The notes under the pieces are model-generated. The model was not told the DNA's origin. It saw only the letters and a list, made by a program, of their open reading frames with translations, and did no database searches. The translations under genes were made by a program, and so were the position numbers. DNA of 64,000 bases from Mauremys mutica (lineage: Eukaryota; Chordata; Testudines; Geoemydidae), in contig NC_059075.1 in the NCBI RefSeq assembly GCF_020497125.1, positions 47,094,003-47,158,002 on the forward strand, in the 5' to 3' direction. Of the stretch, positions 1 to 10,829 are shown piece after piece (position 1 is the first letter of the stretch; every line of letters starts with the position of its first letter).

Positions 1-129
1 CAACTGTCTTTGTGAAGGGCATCATCCTACTGAATTCTGTAGTGCCATAACAGTATGCTTTACACGTACTATTATCTATGGTGACCTGGCAAATGCACTA
101 AACTCATTTCTTTAATTTTTATTTACCAG

Positions 130-320
130 CTGAATTCATTGAAGACATTGAATTGATGTTTTCGAACTGCTTTGAGTACAACCCTCGTAATACAAGTGAA
201 GCAAAAGCTGGAATTAGACTTCAGGCTTTTTTCCACATTCAGGCTCAAAAGCTTGGACTCCCTGTTGCATCTGGTAATGTGGACCATGCTGCTCCAGCTG
301 CAAAGAAGTCACGAATTTAA
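130..320 (+). CDS. BAZ1A: BAZ1A terminal coding exon (partial gene)
   Basis: This is the last coding exon of BAZ1A (ACF1), the large accessory subunit of the ACF and CHRAC ISWI chromatin-remodelling complexes, which acts in the nucleus. An AG acceptor lies at 128-129. The exon begins two bases into a codon, and the frame from 132 reads EFIEDIELMFSNCFEYNPRN, the second half of the C-terminal bromodomain. The Tyr-Asn in CFEYN is the position where bromodomains carry the acetyl-lysine-binding Asn. After the domain comes a helix (LQAFFHIQAQKLGL) and a short tail ending AAKKSRI before TAA at 318-320, which I recognise as the BAZ1A C-terminus. All upstream exons lie outside the window. CFL2 follows ~28 kb downstream on the same strand, as in human, which supports the call. 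Confidence 0.93.
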
Positions 321-1130
321 CCTCTTCCTTCCAAAGGATTTTTTTTTGAGGGAACCTTTATATTCATGAAAATGAAACATTAAATCATGCAGTCGTCATA
401 TCTGTATAAAGCAATAACACCAGTTTAACCACCTTGAAGTGTGGCCTGCACTATATTCTCAATTTAATATTAAGCACTCAGGAGAATGTAGGAAAGATTA
501 CCTTTGCTACAGTTTTATTCAGTGTCTAATAACTTTGATAGATGTATTGGATACAGTACTGGTTTACAGAGGTTTTGTACATTTTTAAGACATTCATGTG
601 TCCAAATATCTTCCAGAAATATTTTTTCTGCACCATATGACCTTGTTTTATCCTCTAGATTTTCTAGGAGCTGTGGTATTGTGAGGACTTTATCAATTCA
701 GACAAAATCTTCTACTGTAGCACAGTTGAAGAAACTGTGTAAATGTCTGAAACTCTGAGTACACCTTTTCAACACTACACATGAATGAGTACAATTGCAT
801 ATCCTTTAAAGTACTGTACCAGTGCTGGCTGGAGGTATTCAGTCCGAGTTTATTAAGTAGATATTTATTTAGCATTCAAAGTAATTTTGTGAATTTGTTT
901 TGTATTTATAAAATTTGTATGTGGGGGGGATAAGAGTTCATTAACTTTTTTTAATTTTTCTCCTGTGTTTTGTTTATTCCTCTATCTTCCTGATGATCAG
1001 TTGATAAAATAATACCCTCTCCTCTTGCTGGCAGTTCTTTAAGCAACAAGTAACTTGCAGGACTGTATTATAAGTTTCTATGTACAACTTTCTAAGTGTA
1101 CAAATAAAATGATACATTTTTCAAAGTATT
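321..1130 (+). other. BAZ1A: BAZ1A 3' UTR
   Basis: AT-rich, non-coding sequence follows the BAZ1A stop codon. A canonical AATAAA at 1103-1108, followed within about 25 bases by a T-rich stretch, is the likely end of the transcript. I see no transposon remnant here, which fits a constrained exon. ORFs of 60-84 codons in this stretch have no recognisable similarity and are treated as chance. Confidence 0.8.
1103..1108 (+). promoter_or_regulatory. AATAAA polyadenylation signal, BAZ1A
   Basis: Canonical hexamer about 780 bases after the BAZ1A stop, followed by T-rich sequence. No other AATAAA lies nearer the stop in a better context, so this is the likely principal poly(A) signal. Confidence 0.7.
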
Positions 1131-2180
1131 CTGAGCTTCTGAAGTTACTGTAGTCTGCCATCCTTATGCAGTCCGTGGTCCTAGTGATTTCAGGTAGGAA
1201 GCTGCTTGTGTGAGAACAGCAAGATTTGGCTCTGATGAAAATATACCTTAAAATAGCATAACAATCTTAAATTATTCTTAAATATTTCCAGCAGTCTTGA
1301 ACATAAGCAAATCCCAGTGTCTTATCCCATCTCTTGTATACTATTCTACACCAAGTTGTTGATGCAAATGCCTTGAGAATATAGGTAGAACTGTGTGACA
1401 CCCTATTGATCAGCTTTTTATTCTCTTAAACAATGTAAAACTTTGTAATGTTTAGTTACCCAAAATCTTTAAAACAGTCCTGAAATCCTTTTGCTTATTC
1501 TCTAATAGTTTCATTTTTTCCTAAGTTTGGAATTAAATATATATTTTTAAAACTGAACTGGGTTGGTGACTTTAAACATTGGCATAAACCAGGAAGGAGT
1601 TTTTAAAGCACTATTTTTCAAGCTAGGGATACACCACATGAGCCAGGAATGGCATGAGGCAGAGAAGAGCAGTGGGTAGATCTGGAATCATGCAGTTTTT
1701 CCCTGTACCACCTATGCACACTGCAAACATGCATCTGTGGCTCCAGATAAAGCAGAGTGGATGGTTCTTTGGAAGCAGCACATCTTCCCTCCCTGTTGTG
1801 GTGGTGGTGGCCCTTAATGTAGCTAGTGGTGGAAGAATCCTTAACATAGCTGCAGGCTCAGACAGCAATTTGCCATCCCAAGTTAGTTTTTCTGCTTTTG
1901 TGGTGCTTGGCCCCCACAGACCCTGCTTTCCAAGGAAGTTCTGTGTTCACACACCAAGGGCAAATATGTTGCCTATGGCATGGCTCCATGCAGGCAGCCA
2001 TCTCAAAGAATCTCAGTTACTAGGGAAAGTAACTACACTCTGTAAACCAAGGAGTCCTAGGCCAAAATAGCTCAGAAGTGTGTATTCTGAAATCCATTAA
2101 TACACTGTCAGAATGTAATAGTTACCAAAAAAAAAAAAAAAAAAGAATCTTGAAGCTAAAGTTTAAAAACAGTATGGGTG
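1131..2180. other. Intergenic, nothing recognised
   Basis: Moderately AT-rich sequence past the BAZ1A poly(A) site. It has a GTG/GGT-rich patch near 1795-1812 and an A-run at 2128-2144. A 138-codon ORF (1654-2070) runs through it but matches nothing I know and is opposed by an 81-codon ORF on the other strand. I see no gene. Confidence 0.5.
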
Positions 2181-2340
2181 TGGGTGTGAGTTGCATGGTG
2201 GGATAGCTACCCATGGTGCACTGCTCCCTGTATTGATGCAAGTGCTGCTAGTAAGGATGCGCTCCGCTGACACAGGGAGCATAATGTGGACATGCACAAT
2301 CAATTTAATTACTAATGTTGTAGTGCAGACATGCCCTCAG
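2181..2340. repeat. MITE remnant with GTAGTGCAGACATGCCC-type terminus
   Basis: The stretch ends with TGTAGTGCAGACATGCCCTC (about 2319-2338), a degenerate form of the (G)TGTAGACATGCCC terminus on several short inverted-repeat elements in this window. The opposite end is not clear, so this looks like a 5'-degraded copy. The adjoining DIRS-like fragment starts immediately after. Confidence 0.45.
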
Positions 2341-4420
2341 TCCTCATCTTATTTTTCATTTCAAAGATATCAGCATCAACAGACTATATCTTCATCTAAG
2401 TCTCAACATAAACAGAAATTATTCCAATCAAGACTTAAATCAAAGCAATATTCCTCTTCATCTTTGCTGACTACAAGACTTCAGATTTGATTAAAGGACT
2501 AACTAGTGAGGATATGTCCCTTCCTTTATTTAGAGATAGGCTAGCTCATTTCATTGACAACTGGAGACTTCTTACATTGGACAAATGGGTACTAGATAGT
2601 CTAGAAAAAGGGTGTGTAATACAATTAGAAAATGTGCCCCCTTCCTTTCAATTCTCTCTACCTTTCCCTTTTCAGGGAACTTTCTCACAATGGTATTCTA
2701 TCAGAAATTCAGAAACTGCTTCTCATAGGCACTGTCAGGGAGATACTGATCTGTGGAATTAGGGTTTTATTGAAGATACTTCCTGGTACAGAAGAAAAAA
2801 TGGGAGTTTCTATCCAATTTTAGATTAAAGAAAATTGAACAGGTTCAGCCAAAAGTTCCAGTTCTGATTGCTAACCCTAGCTTCCATAATTCTCTTGCTT
2901 TCAGTTAAGGATTATTTCACAACTCTTGATTTCAAGGATGCATATTTCTATCCACCCAAATTACCAGAAGCACCTTTGTTTTGTAGCTGGACAAAGACCT
3001 TTTCAGAACAAAGTCCTACAACATTTGGGCTTTCTAAAATGCCAATAGTCTTTATAAAGTTCCTTTCTATAGTGGCAGTGCATATAACAGGGTCTCTTTG
3101 TTAATCATATTTGGGCGATGGCTGCTAAAATCTTCACGTGAGGATGTCCTACTTCACATCAAGTTTACAACCTCCCTTCTTATGGACTTGGGACTGTTTC
3201 TGAACAGTCATATCTCTGCCCAAACTCCAGAGAATTCATTTAATCAGCTCTATACTGGACTCAGGAGCAGGAAGAACTTTCCTTCTTGAAGATTTTGAAG
3301 ACAGAGTGATCTGTTTTGGAGATCTGATTCTGTTGATCCCAGTAAGTGATTTTCTTTTTGAATCTGAGGGGGGTCTCATGATAGCAACTGCTTATCTACT
3401 CAATTTGTATGCCTCACAATGATGTCAATTCAGCTTTGAATGTCTCAAGTTTACAAACCCACTCTGGATATCTTCAGATGTTTTTCACCATGCCTCAAAA
3501 CATTCTACATTTGACAGGTATATCAAAGGTTCTTAGAGATGTCTTGTTCAATATCCCTTCATCATCTGTTATGATAACCTCTGATGCATCCAACAAGGGA
3601 TGGGGACCTCATCTGGGTCATTTTATCCAGAGACCACTGGGTGTCTCAACAAAAGAAGTGCTTATAAATGTTTTGGAATTAAGAGCCATTTGTTTGGCTC
3701 TCTGATCTTTTCTTTCTCATATAAAGGGGAAGGGTGTCCAGGTAGTAAAGGACAATACAACTGCTATGTATTATGTCAACAAGCAAGGAGGCACGCATTC
3801 TTCCCTATTATATGCAGAGGCAGTCAATTTATGGGATTGGTACATTCTTTATAATGTCTATCCAGTAGTCCTGCATTTAGCAATGTGTTAGCAGATCATC
3901 TCTGTAGGGGCAGTTGTCAGATGAATGAGTGTTCCCTGAAGGATCAAGTGGTACATGTTTTCTCCAGATGAGATTGGCCTGTTGTAGACCAGTTTGCAAC
4001 AAGGTTCAACAAAAAGCACTGTCTTTTGATCAAGAGCAGGAAGGACAATCAGTCCATCTCAGATGCTTTCCTGTTGTATTTGAAACAGGGCCTTCAGTAT
4101 GCTTCCCCTCCCCCCTTTCAGTTTATTTGGAAAGTGATGAAGATACCTCAAGACAAGGGAAGAATAACCCTGATAATCTCAGCTTGACCAAGATAGCAGT
4201 GGTACATGGCCTATAGGATGGAGACTACAAGTGTGTCTCAAGACATGTTATTGTTGCAGCAGCAGCAGGGCAGGATCCCTCATCTGGACCCTCAATCTCT
4301 CCATCTGATGCCCTGGGCTACTGGAATTTGCCTACTCTTGGACAATCCTGTTCTTCATTGGTTCCAAATGTATTGCTCAATTCTAGAAAACAGTGTACAA
4401 ACAAGTATTTGAGCTGGACT
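2341..4420 (+). mobile_element. Decayed DIRS-like tyrosine-recombinase retroelement (RT-RNase H part)
   Basis: Frames on the + strand give, in order, pieces of a DIRS-type polyprotein. 2487-2590 reads RLAHFIDNWRLLTLDKWVL, the N-terminal DIRS RT segment. 2890-3060 reads TLDFKDAYFYPP and FGLSKMPIVF, the RT palm start and the FGL-P-F motif. 3560-3790 reads SDASNKGWGPHLGHF followed by INVLELRAICLAL, then DNT and NKQGG-like pieces, which is DIRS RNase H. 4100-4400 gives degenerate matches to the segment after RNase H. The frame changes many times and stops are frequent, so it is a dead copy. A Copia/Gypsy origin is unlikely because the LELRA RNase H layout and RT start are DIRS/Ngaro-like. Confidence 0.72.
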
Positions 4421-4566
4421 AGGTTTGTTTTTCGGATGCTAGGAAAATCTGATTCACCAATTACAGCTTCTATTCCCTGGTGTGTCTTTCAGCTTATCAT
4501 ACTTTGATTGATGGTAGATTGTATTGTGCACAATACAGGGTTTATCAAGGGGTTGTCTAACATACA

Positions 4567-4610
4567 TATACACACACGTGTGTGTGTGTGTGTATATGTG
4601 TGTGTGTATA
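4567..4610. repeat. Palindromic (CA)n/(TG)n microsatellite
   Basis: A run of alternating CA then TG units, joined at ACGT and with TATA steps at either end. The CA run and the following TG run are complementary, so the tract can fold into a hairpin or cruciform and has Z-DNA-type alternation. It lies just downstream of the DIRS-like fragment. Confidence 0.85.
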
Positions 4611-4612
4611 CT

Positions 4613-5399
4613 GCTATAACATCAACCAGGCGCACACACACAGTCCTGCCAGTGTTCATAGTTAGCAGTCTGTTGTAGCTCAAGTCAATGTAATGGCCAG
4701 TTAGATTCAGCATGAGTGTGGAGCTAGGCTCTTCTCGGTCGCAATCTGATGGTCCTGGAGTGTGACAAGACGAACCCAAAGTCCCATGGCCAAGCACCCT
4801 GGTTCTTATAGGTTTTTTTCCTTTGTTGAAGTCTATGGATTTTGCTGTGTCGGTTTGTGATCGGTTACTTCTTAATTGGTGTAAACATTCCAATACACCT
4901 CCGAGAGAGTCGTCCTGTCCTTTGTTCTGATTTAATCAATTGTCCTCAGGGGTGCCAGCCTTTATCTCAGGGTCGTCAATTTGCCCTTCATTATGGATGT
5001 GCGTTGATGATTCTTTGATGTCCTTTCAGTCTCTTTACTTCTTCCTTGACTCTGGCTATAACAAAGGCCTTTACACCTTGTCTTTCCCTGATGTATACAC
5101 CTCATTCACACAAACAGATTGAGAATACAAACAGTAGTATTTTATATCGAGCAAAAAAGGCATTGCAAATTAAACCTTGCTAAGTTTTACAATCAATAAC
5201 CAAGACCAGGTCTTCAGTGTTCCTCTAATCTACTTAACAGACACAACAGAGAATCTTGTCTCTTACTTGCTAAACCTTAAAACAAAGAAATGTATATTTA
5301 ACTGGAGTGCCTAATTTGTAATACATATAAGAAACCATAGTAGACATAACACATCCTAAAACAAAATGTGACCATAATCAGTCAGAAGGAATGTTCTGA
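4613..5399. other. Intergenic, nothing recognised
   Basis: Mixed-composition sequence between two oppositely oriented DIRS-like fragments. A 134-codon reverse ORF (4489-4893) is partly made of the CA/TG microsatellite translated as His-Thr repeats and is not a gene. I recognise no repeat family here. Confidence 0.4.
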
Positions 5400-6768
5400 T
5401 CTGTCATTCCTTTCTGCTATTCAAAAAGGGGCAGCTAGCAGGATGAAATCAAATCATACATTAATTCTCATAGTACATTATAAAATCCAGCTCCTACAGA
5501 GGGAATAGAATGGAAATGGATATTATTTGACATAGAAACCACCTCTAGCATCCATTTTTCTGTGTTGATAAATTCCCAAGCAGCTAGAAAGTGGGATAGG
5601 TGGTCCCCAGAAGGCCAGGGTGGATGGCAGATTGGCACAGCAGATCTGGAGGAGAGGGTTGTTTGATACCTCGACCAGTATGTCAAAATAGTAATTTAGA
5701 AGAAGGCACAGGTAGGGAAGTCGCTGTAGAGGATGGTCTCTTCTGAGGTTTGAACCTTCCTCTAGGTGGTTCCATAAGTCTGGAATAGGTAGGATATAAG
5801 TGGTACTTGAATGGTCAGGAGCACTGTGTTGTCTGCGATTTACTAAAACGCCTTTTTGTTCCAGGCACATAAATCCCAAGTGACCTCCGTGTTCCCCTTG
5901 AGGGAGTGGAGTGAGGTATCATATCATTGCTGAACATCTTAGGCCCTTCAAAAGGGAGGTCTTCCACCGTGTGTTGTATCTCCCTAAGGAGGCAAGAAGA
6001 CTGGAGCCAGGATGCTCGTCACATAACAGCGGTGGCTACAGATTATGAAGCTGTGTCAGCAGCATCAAGGGCAACCTGCAAGGAAGCTTTGGTGATGAGC
6101 TGGCCTTTGGAAATGAGAATTTAGTACTGCTCCCACTTGCAGGTGGTCAATAAAATGAGTAAACATAGAATAGTCTTTGAAGTCCTATTTTGCCATCAGA
6201 ACTTGATTGTTCACTACCTAAAACTGCAGAGCAGCGGATGAGTAACTCTTCCTGCTGAGGAGATCTAGGCATTTGTCCTCCTTGTTGGAGGAAGTGGATT
6301 TTGAACAAATTTGACCGTTTCTCTCATTGACTGCATCCACTACAAGGGAGTTGGGGGTGAAGTAAGAAGAAGTACTCCAGTTCTTTGGCCAGTATGCACT
6401 TTTTTTTGCTTGCCAATTTGCAGGTAGGCCTGAGTGTGGCAGGGATCTGCCATAGATTATGGGCAGGTGACAAAATAGCCTTACTGGAGGGGTGTGGTTT
6501 TTTTTTTTTTTTTTTTTTTTTTTATTCTACGGGTGGTGGTGGTGGTGGTATACAAAACGTCCACAAGAGAGTGCTGAGACTCTTGTACCTCCTCCAAGGA
6601 GATTTGAAGAGACTCCACATGTCACTTCATTGGGTCCTGAAAGGTCCTAAAATCATCTTCACAGGAAGGTGATGGTGGCATCACTGCCTCATCACAGGAG
6701 GAAGAGGACTTGTATGAATGAGGTGTCTCCTCCTCCATCAGTAGCCACTGCTCCTCCTGTACTGGGGA
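5400..6768 (-). mobile_element. Decayed DIRS-like retroelement, gag C-terminus to RT start
   Basis: Read on the - strand, this gives a DIRS-type gag segment (around 6090-5950: ALDAADTAS, then a degenerate VEDLPF), a stretch of broken frames (5523-5879 has a 118-codon ORF), and then HFLAAWEFINTEKWMLEVVS near 5600-5530. The last matches the RT N-terminal segment that also appears in the + copy at 2530. The element is interrupted by the hAT insertion at 6777-7945 and appears to continue beyond it to about 8280. Frames are broken throughout. It overlaps in content with the + copy only at the RT start, so the two could be different parts of separate insertions. Confidence 0.6.
6490..6552. repeat. 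Poly-T run and (GGT)n microsatellite
   Basis: A run of more than 20 T residues is followed by ATTCTAC and then about seven GGT repeats. Both are simple sequence and create the phenylalanine- and glycine-rich ORF on the + strand, which is not a gene. Confidence 0.9.
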
Positions 6769-6859
6769 GACCAGTGCATGGGCGCCAACTTATATGGGCT
6801 CGTGGAGCTAAAGCCCCAGGAATATTCAAAATCAGGGGCTCTGCTCCACCAATATTTGG

Positions 6860-7450
6860 AGCTAGGTTTCGCCCCTTTAAATCCCAGCTGCGGCTGGGAA
6901 TCAGAGGGCTCTGGGCTGCCCGCTGCTGCAGGGAGCCCAGAGCCTTTTAAATCCCAGCCGTGGCCGGGAATCAGAGGGCTCTGGGCTGCCCGCTGCGACG
7001 GGGAGCCCAGAGCCTTTTAAATCCCAGCCGCGGCCGGGAATCAGAGGGCTCTGGGCTGCTGGCAGCAGCGGGGAGCCCAGAGCCTTTTAAATCCCAGCCG
7101 CGGCCGGGAATCAGAGGGCTCTGGGCTGCCTGCAACCACGGGGAGCCCAGAGCCCTTTAAATCTCAGCCGCGGCTGGGAATCAGAGGGCTCTGGGCTGCC
7201 TGCAACCGCGGGGAGCCCAGAGCCCTTTAAATCCCAGCCGCGGCCGGGAATCAGAGGGCTCTGGGCTGCCTGCAACCACGGGGAGCCCAGAGCCCTTTAA
7301 ATCCCAGCCGCGGCTGGGAATCGGAGGGCTCTGGGCTGCCCGCAGGGGCAGAGAGCCCAGAGCCCTTTGAATCCCAGCCGCGGCGGCTGGGATTTAAAGG
7401 GCTCAGGGCTCCCCGCGGCTGCCAGCAGCTCAGAGCCCTTTGAATCCCAG
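6860..7450. repeat. 70-bp tandem array of self-complementary units
   Basis: The motif GGGAGCCCAGAGCC recurs at 6931, 7001, 7071, 7141, 7211, 7281 and (as GAGAGCCCAG) 7351, a period of exactly 70 bp. Within each unit GGGAGCCCAGAGCCCT is complementary to the later AGGGCTCTGGGCTGCC with one mismatch, and CCCAGCCGCGGCTGGG-type sequence forms an inner palindrome. Each repeat can therefore fold into a hairpin. After the last unit the sequence turns round (GGGATTTAAAGGGCTC at about 7389), giving an inverted terminal copy. Units differ by a few substitutions in the TGCAACCACG / CGCTGCGACG segment. Confidence 0.95.
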
Positions 7451-7454
7451 CCCC

Positions 7455-7850
7455 TGGCTGCTGATTGCCCCCTCCCCAGACCCCTGCCCCAACTGCCCCC
7501 CAGGACCCTCACCCCCTATCTAAGCACCACTGGTCCTTGTCCCCCGTTACCCACTCCCAAGACAACTGCCCCTAACTGCCCCTTGGGACCCCAGCCCCTA
7601 TCTAAGCCTCCCTTCTCCTTGTCCCCAACTGCCCCCTCCTGAGACCCCACCCAACTTCCCCCCAGGACCCCACCCCCTACCTGTCCCCTGATAAACCCCC
7701 TGGACTCCCATGCCTATCCAATTGCTGCCTGTCCCCTGACTGCCCCTCCGAACCTCTGCCCCATCCAACCCCCCCTGCTCCTTGTCCCTTGACTGGCCCC
7801 TGGAACCCCCTACCCCTTCTCCAACCTTGTAATCTTGTGGCACTGACACG
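7455..7850. repeat. Pyrimidine-rich imperfect tandem repeat (CCCCTG/ACTGCCCC)
   Basis: A strongly strand-asymmetric C+T-rich stretch built from variants of GACTGCCCC, CCTGTCCCC and AGGACCCCACCCCC. The same sequence type occurs in inverse orientation (G-rich) at 60960-61140. It is part of the interior of the hAT-like element, and ORFs within it are compositional artefacts. Confidence 0.75.
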
Positions 7851-7953
7851 TTGTAGCTTCATTTTATATCGGCTTACAGGGCGGGAGTGGGGGGGGCACC
7901 ACCATTTTGGGCCCCACCAAAAATTATACAAACCTGCCACCTATGGACCAGTG

Positions 7954-8280
7954 GTACTGGTGGCTACTCTTGTGGTGCTGGTGGCTGATGTGGCACAGGA
8001 AGGTATGCCAAATGTGGCCTTTTCCAGACAGGTACCCTATAGCATTGGTCCCCATAAAAGACCCAGTGGTTTCAATAGGCCCATTGTGATGGAAGGTAAG
8101 GGAAGGAATTTATGTTCAGAGAGGTGGGGAGGGCGTCTTCTGGGCTTTCGTGAGTCCTCAGGGTCCACTTCACGGGTGTAGGGCGTTACGGCAAAGAGGT
8201 AGAGCACAGAAATTTCAATCTGCCAGCAAGCAGAGCCGAGAAGCACTATTCCTGGTGTTGAGTTTCCTAGGTTCATAGTT
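7954..8280 (-). mobile_element. DIRS-like gag continuation beyond the hAT insertion
   Basis: Sequence resumes after the right TSD of the hAT element. On the - strand it gives Pro/Gly/Thr-rich low-complexity peptide (for example SATSTTRVATSTTG across 8000-7960) and an ITMGLLKPLGLLWGPML-type stretch near 8090-8040, in line with the low-complexity N-terminal gag of DIRS elements. Together with 5400-6768 it is probably one element split by the hAT insertion. Its outer end near 8280 is set only by loss of similarity. Confidence 0.4.
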
Positions 8281-8435
8281 ATTTTTTTGGATAATTACAA
8301 CATCCCTGTTTAATATTTTATACCTAGGGTTTCTGATTTAACTGATAAACACCAATAAAACACACCCGATTAAAAAAAAAAAAAAAATCTGTGTTTTATC
8401 CAATAAACGCCAGAAATGGTTACTTGTATCTATGG

Positions 8436-8545
8436 GCTTGTCTACATGGAGAATAATGCAGACTATGGGGGTTTAATTTATAAAGCGCACTAATGTGGTG
8501 CATTAATTGGTCCATGTAGACCCTGCTGGTGCCCACTAAAAGGTT
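8436..8545. repeat. Short inverted-repeat MITE remnant
   Basis: TGTCTACATGGA near 8449 is matched in inverse by TCCATGTAGACCC near 8511. The interior is AT-rich. This resembles the other GTCTACA-ended short elements in the window, but I cannot define a target duplication. Confidence 0.55.
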
Positions 8546-10829
8546 CCCTTATGCATTTTAACAAAGTATTGTTTGAAAGTAGTATGTTAAAGCACTCTAG
8601 GGAACTTTACAAAGAGATTACTCATTACAGTATATATGAAGAGAAAGCTCTGAAAAACTCAGATTTTTGGACAATTACATAAAACTCAAAATTGCTAAAA
8701 TAAACCGCAAGTCCTCCAAAATGAAGTACACCCAAAACCAGAAGCTTATTTATACCCTACATTTCTCATACTCTCCACTGTAACTACATTTTACCATAGT
8801 TTTTTGTCACAAAATAGCAAAAATCTCACTCTTTTGGGATTTCAAACATAAATTGCTTGATGACTGAAGGAGAGGGTATCTACCACTGACTTCAGTGAGG
8901 TTTTCCACAAAGCATCATAGATGGCAATGTTGTTCAGCACTGCAACACGTAGAGTCATCTTATTCCTCACCAGAAGGGGGAGAGTCCAACAAGCACAAAT
9001 ACTCAATGCTTCTGGCCTCCATGGTTACACTGAAACAGTATCTGCAGCTGTTAAGAGTCACTTGATTTTAATGGTAGAAATGGGCCAGATTTCATACAAG
9101 GATGTTACATTACAGCATACTCTCTGAAGCACTGGCTGCTGCCCACAAAGGATCAATTCCCATTTATTCTTTCCTATAGTCTCAAGAGTTTCACTCCATG
9201 GGTGGGGTTCATCAAAGAACCTCAGCAGAAGGATAGTTCTTTATACTACCTACCAGCTCAGCTAAATTGTTGTAATGTCACATCAGCAGCCTGGTATTCA
9301 TTATATATAATATATACAATGTATAATTATATACAATTGTGTACACAATCTGCTTTGAATGATGCCTATATGGAGGAGTTGAAGGTCATATGTTGTTTGC
9401 AGTGTAATTTTCCCCAGGATTTGTAATAATATTTTGGATTTAATGCCACAGGGCATTACTGATCTGTATATAGGTAATACACAATGAAACCAACATACTA
9501 GTTTTATAAACTTGCTAGAATTCTATTAATTTAAAGATACCCTCTATGCAGCTCAATTTTAACATCTTATTTACACTTCCCATATGCAGTTCGAGTAATT
9601 TTACTAGTATGTGCTTAATTTTGAAAATCTAAACATTCTTATTGTTTTTCCATGCACAACACCTTAAGTTCTCTTTATTTTTTTTATTTTGAGAGGGAAG
9701 AATTTTAAGAGGCTGTGATGCAGTGAAACCTTATTATCAGCTAAAAAAACTACACCTGTGCTGTACTTAATTAGTTATTTCTTAGCCAGAGGGAGTGGAC
9801 TAAGAGGCATCAGGTGATAACTTAATGGACACCTGAGACTTCTAAAAGGCTGAAAGCATTCAGTCTGTGGGGAGGAACCACAGAGAACAGGATGATTTTG
9901 GGAAGGGGCTGGTGCCGGGGTCTGCAGGAGAACGAACACCTAAGGATGACTCAGTCTGAGGGGCTAGTGCTCAATACTGGAGCTGGGGAAGAAAGACTTC
10001 AGAGCAGCCTGTATCTGGCCAGAAATGGAAATGAAGACAGAGGCCAGATACAGGGCTGATTAAACTGTCTAAAGTGTCTCAACTGTTACCTCCAAAGGGA
10101 TCTAAACAGGACATGTCTCAGGTTGGAGGTCTGAACTGTGCACAAAGGCAGATGGGTGATAGGGCAAGAACTCCTGCAATGTGATGCTCTGATGATAGGG
10201 AGTGCTACAGCAGAGAGTGCAACCACTTACAGAGGCCAATTATATTTTGACTTGGTTCCTGTGAATCATACAGGTGCAATATCAGAATGTGATATGGGAT
10301 GCTGAACTCATTTCAGATTTGAGCCTCAATTTTGACTTTAATGGGACTCCGTGTGGGCACCATGTTCCACCCACATAGATCTGATTGCAGGAGTAGGGCT
10401 TTGTATTTCTCCTTCATGGATAATCCTCTATAGTTCCCCACTATAGAAGTCACATGATGGGCTTTGCAGCCCTGGAATCATTTTACAGCAATATAACCAT
10501 TAGGGGACATGTTCACACTGATCTATGGGTTCAGTGATTCCAAAGGTTCCATATTCTAACCATCCTTGAGTCCTCTCATTCCACCAGTGGAAGTGATCTC
10601 AGACCCATCTATTTATCTTCAGTTGTGCATTTAGGCAAGTTACCTTAAATTCCCATCTTTGTTAATTTATTTTTAGATAGTATTTGTTTACATAATTTTA
10701 AATTGGAGTATTTACTAAGGGTAGGATCCAGTGGTGTTGGATTCACAGAACTGTCTTCAAGCAACATGCTTTATGTAAAAACAAAATTTCCCTCACAAAC
10801 CAGCACAATACCTGGTAATGCATCTCAAG
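8546..10829. other. Intergenic, nothing recognised
   Basis: AT-rich sequence with no ORF above 75 codons and no repeat boundary that I can place. A TATATA-rich patch lies at 9300-9345. A stretch near 10260-10380 (TTTTGACTTTAATGGGACTCC) resembles an old dispersed repeat common in sauropsids, but I cannot delimit it. Confidence 0.4.

Larger units (their letters stand above)
6777..7945. mobile_element. Non-autonomous hAT-like element with perfect 8-bp TSD
   Basis: The octamer GACCAGTG occurs at 6769-6776 and again at 7946-7953, exactly flanking 1169 bp. The ends are imperfect inverted repeats: CATGGGCGCCAACTT at the left and, reverse-complemented, CATAGGTGGCAGGTT at the right. An 8-bp TSD and short TIRs fit the hAT superfamily. 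There is no transposase ORF. The body is a 70-bp tandem array (6860-7450) followed by a pyrimidine-rich CCCCT/CCCCAACTG stretch (7455-7850). It sits inside the minus-strand DIRS-like element, which resumes at 7954. Confidence 0.88.

Noticed and set aside
1654..2070. 138-codon ORF downstream of BAZ1A
   Set aside because: No recognisable similarity, no splice or promoter context, opposed by an antisense ORF.
4567..4610. CA/TG palindrome as a regulatory element
   Set aside because: Simple microsatellite; no supporting context.
4489..4893. 134-codon reverse ORF
   Set aside because: Contains the translated CA/TG microsatellite and no motif.
2341..8280. The two DIRS-like fragments as one inverted element
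   Set aside because: They overlap in content only at the RT start and have different neighbours; a single rearranged element cannot be shown from this sequence.
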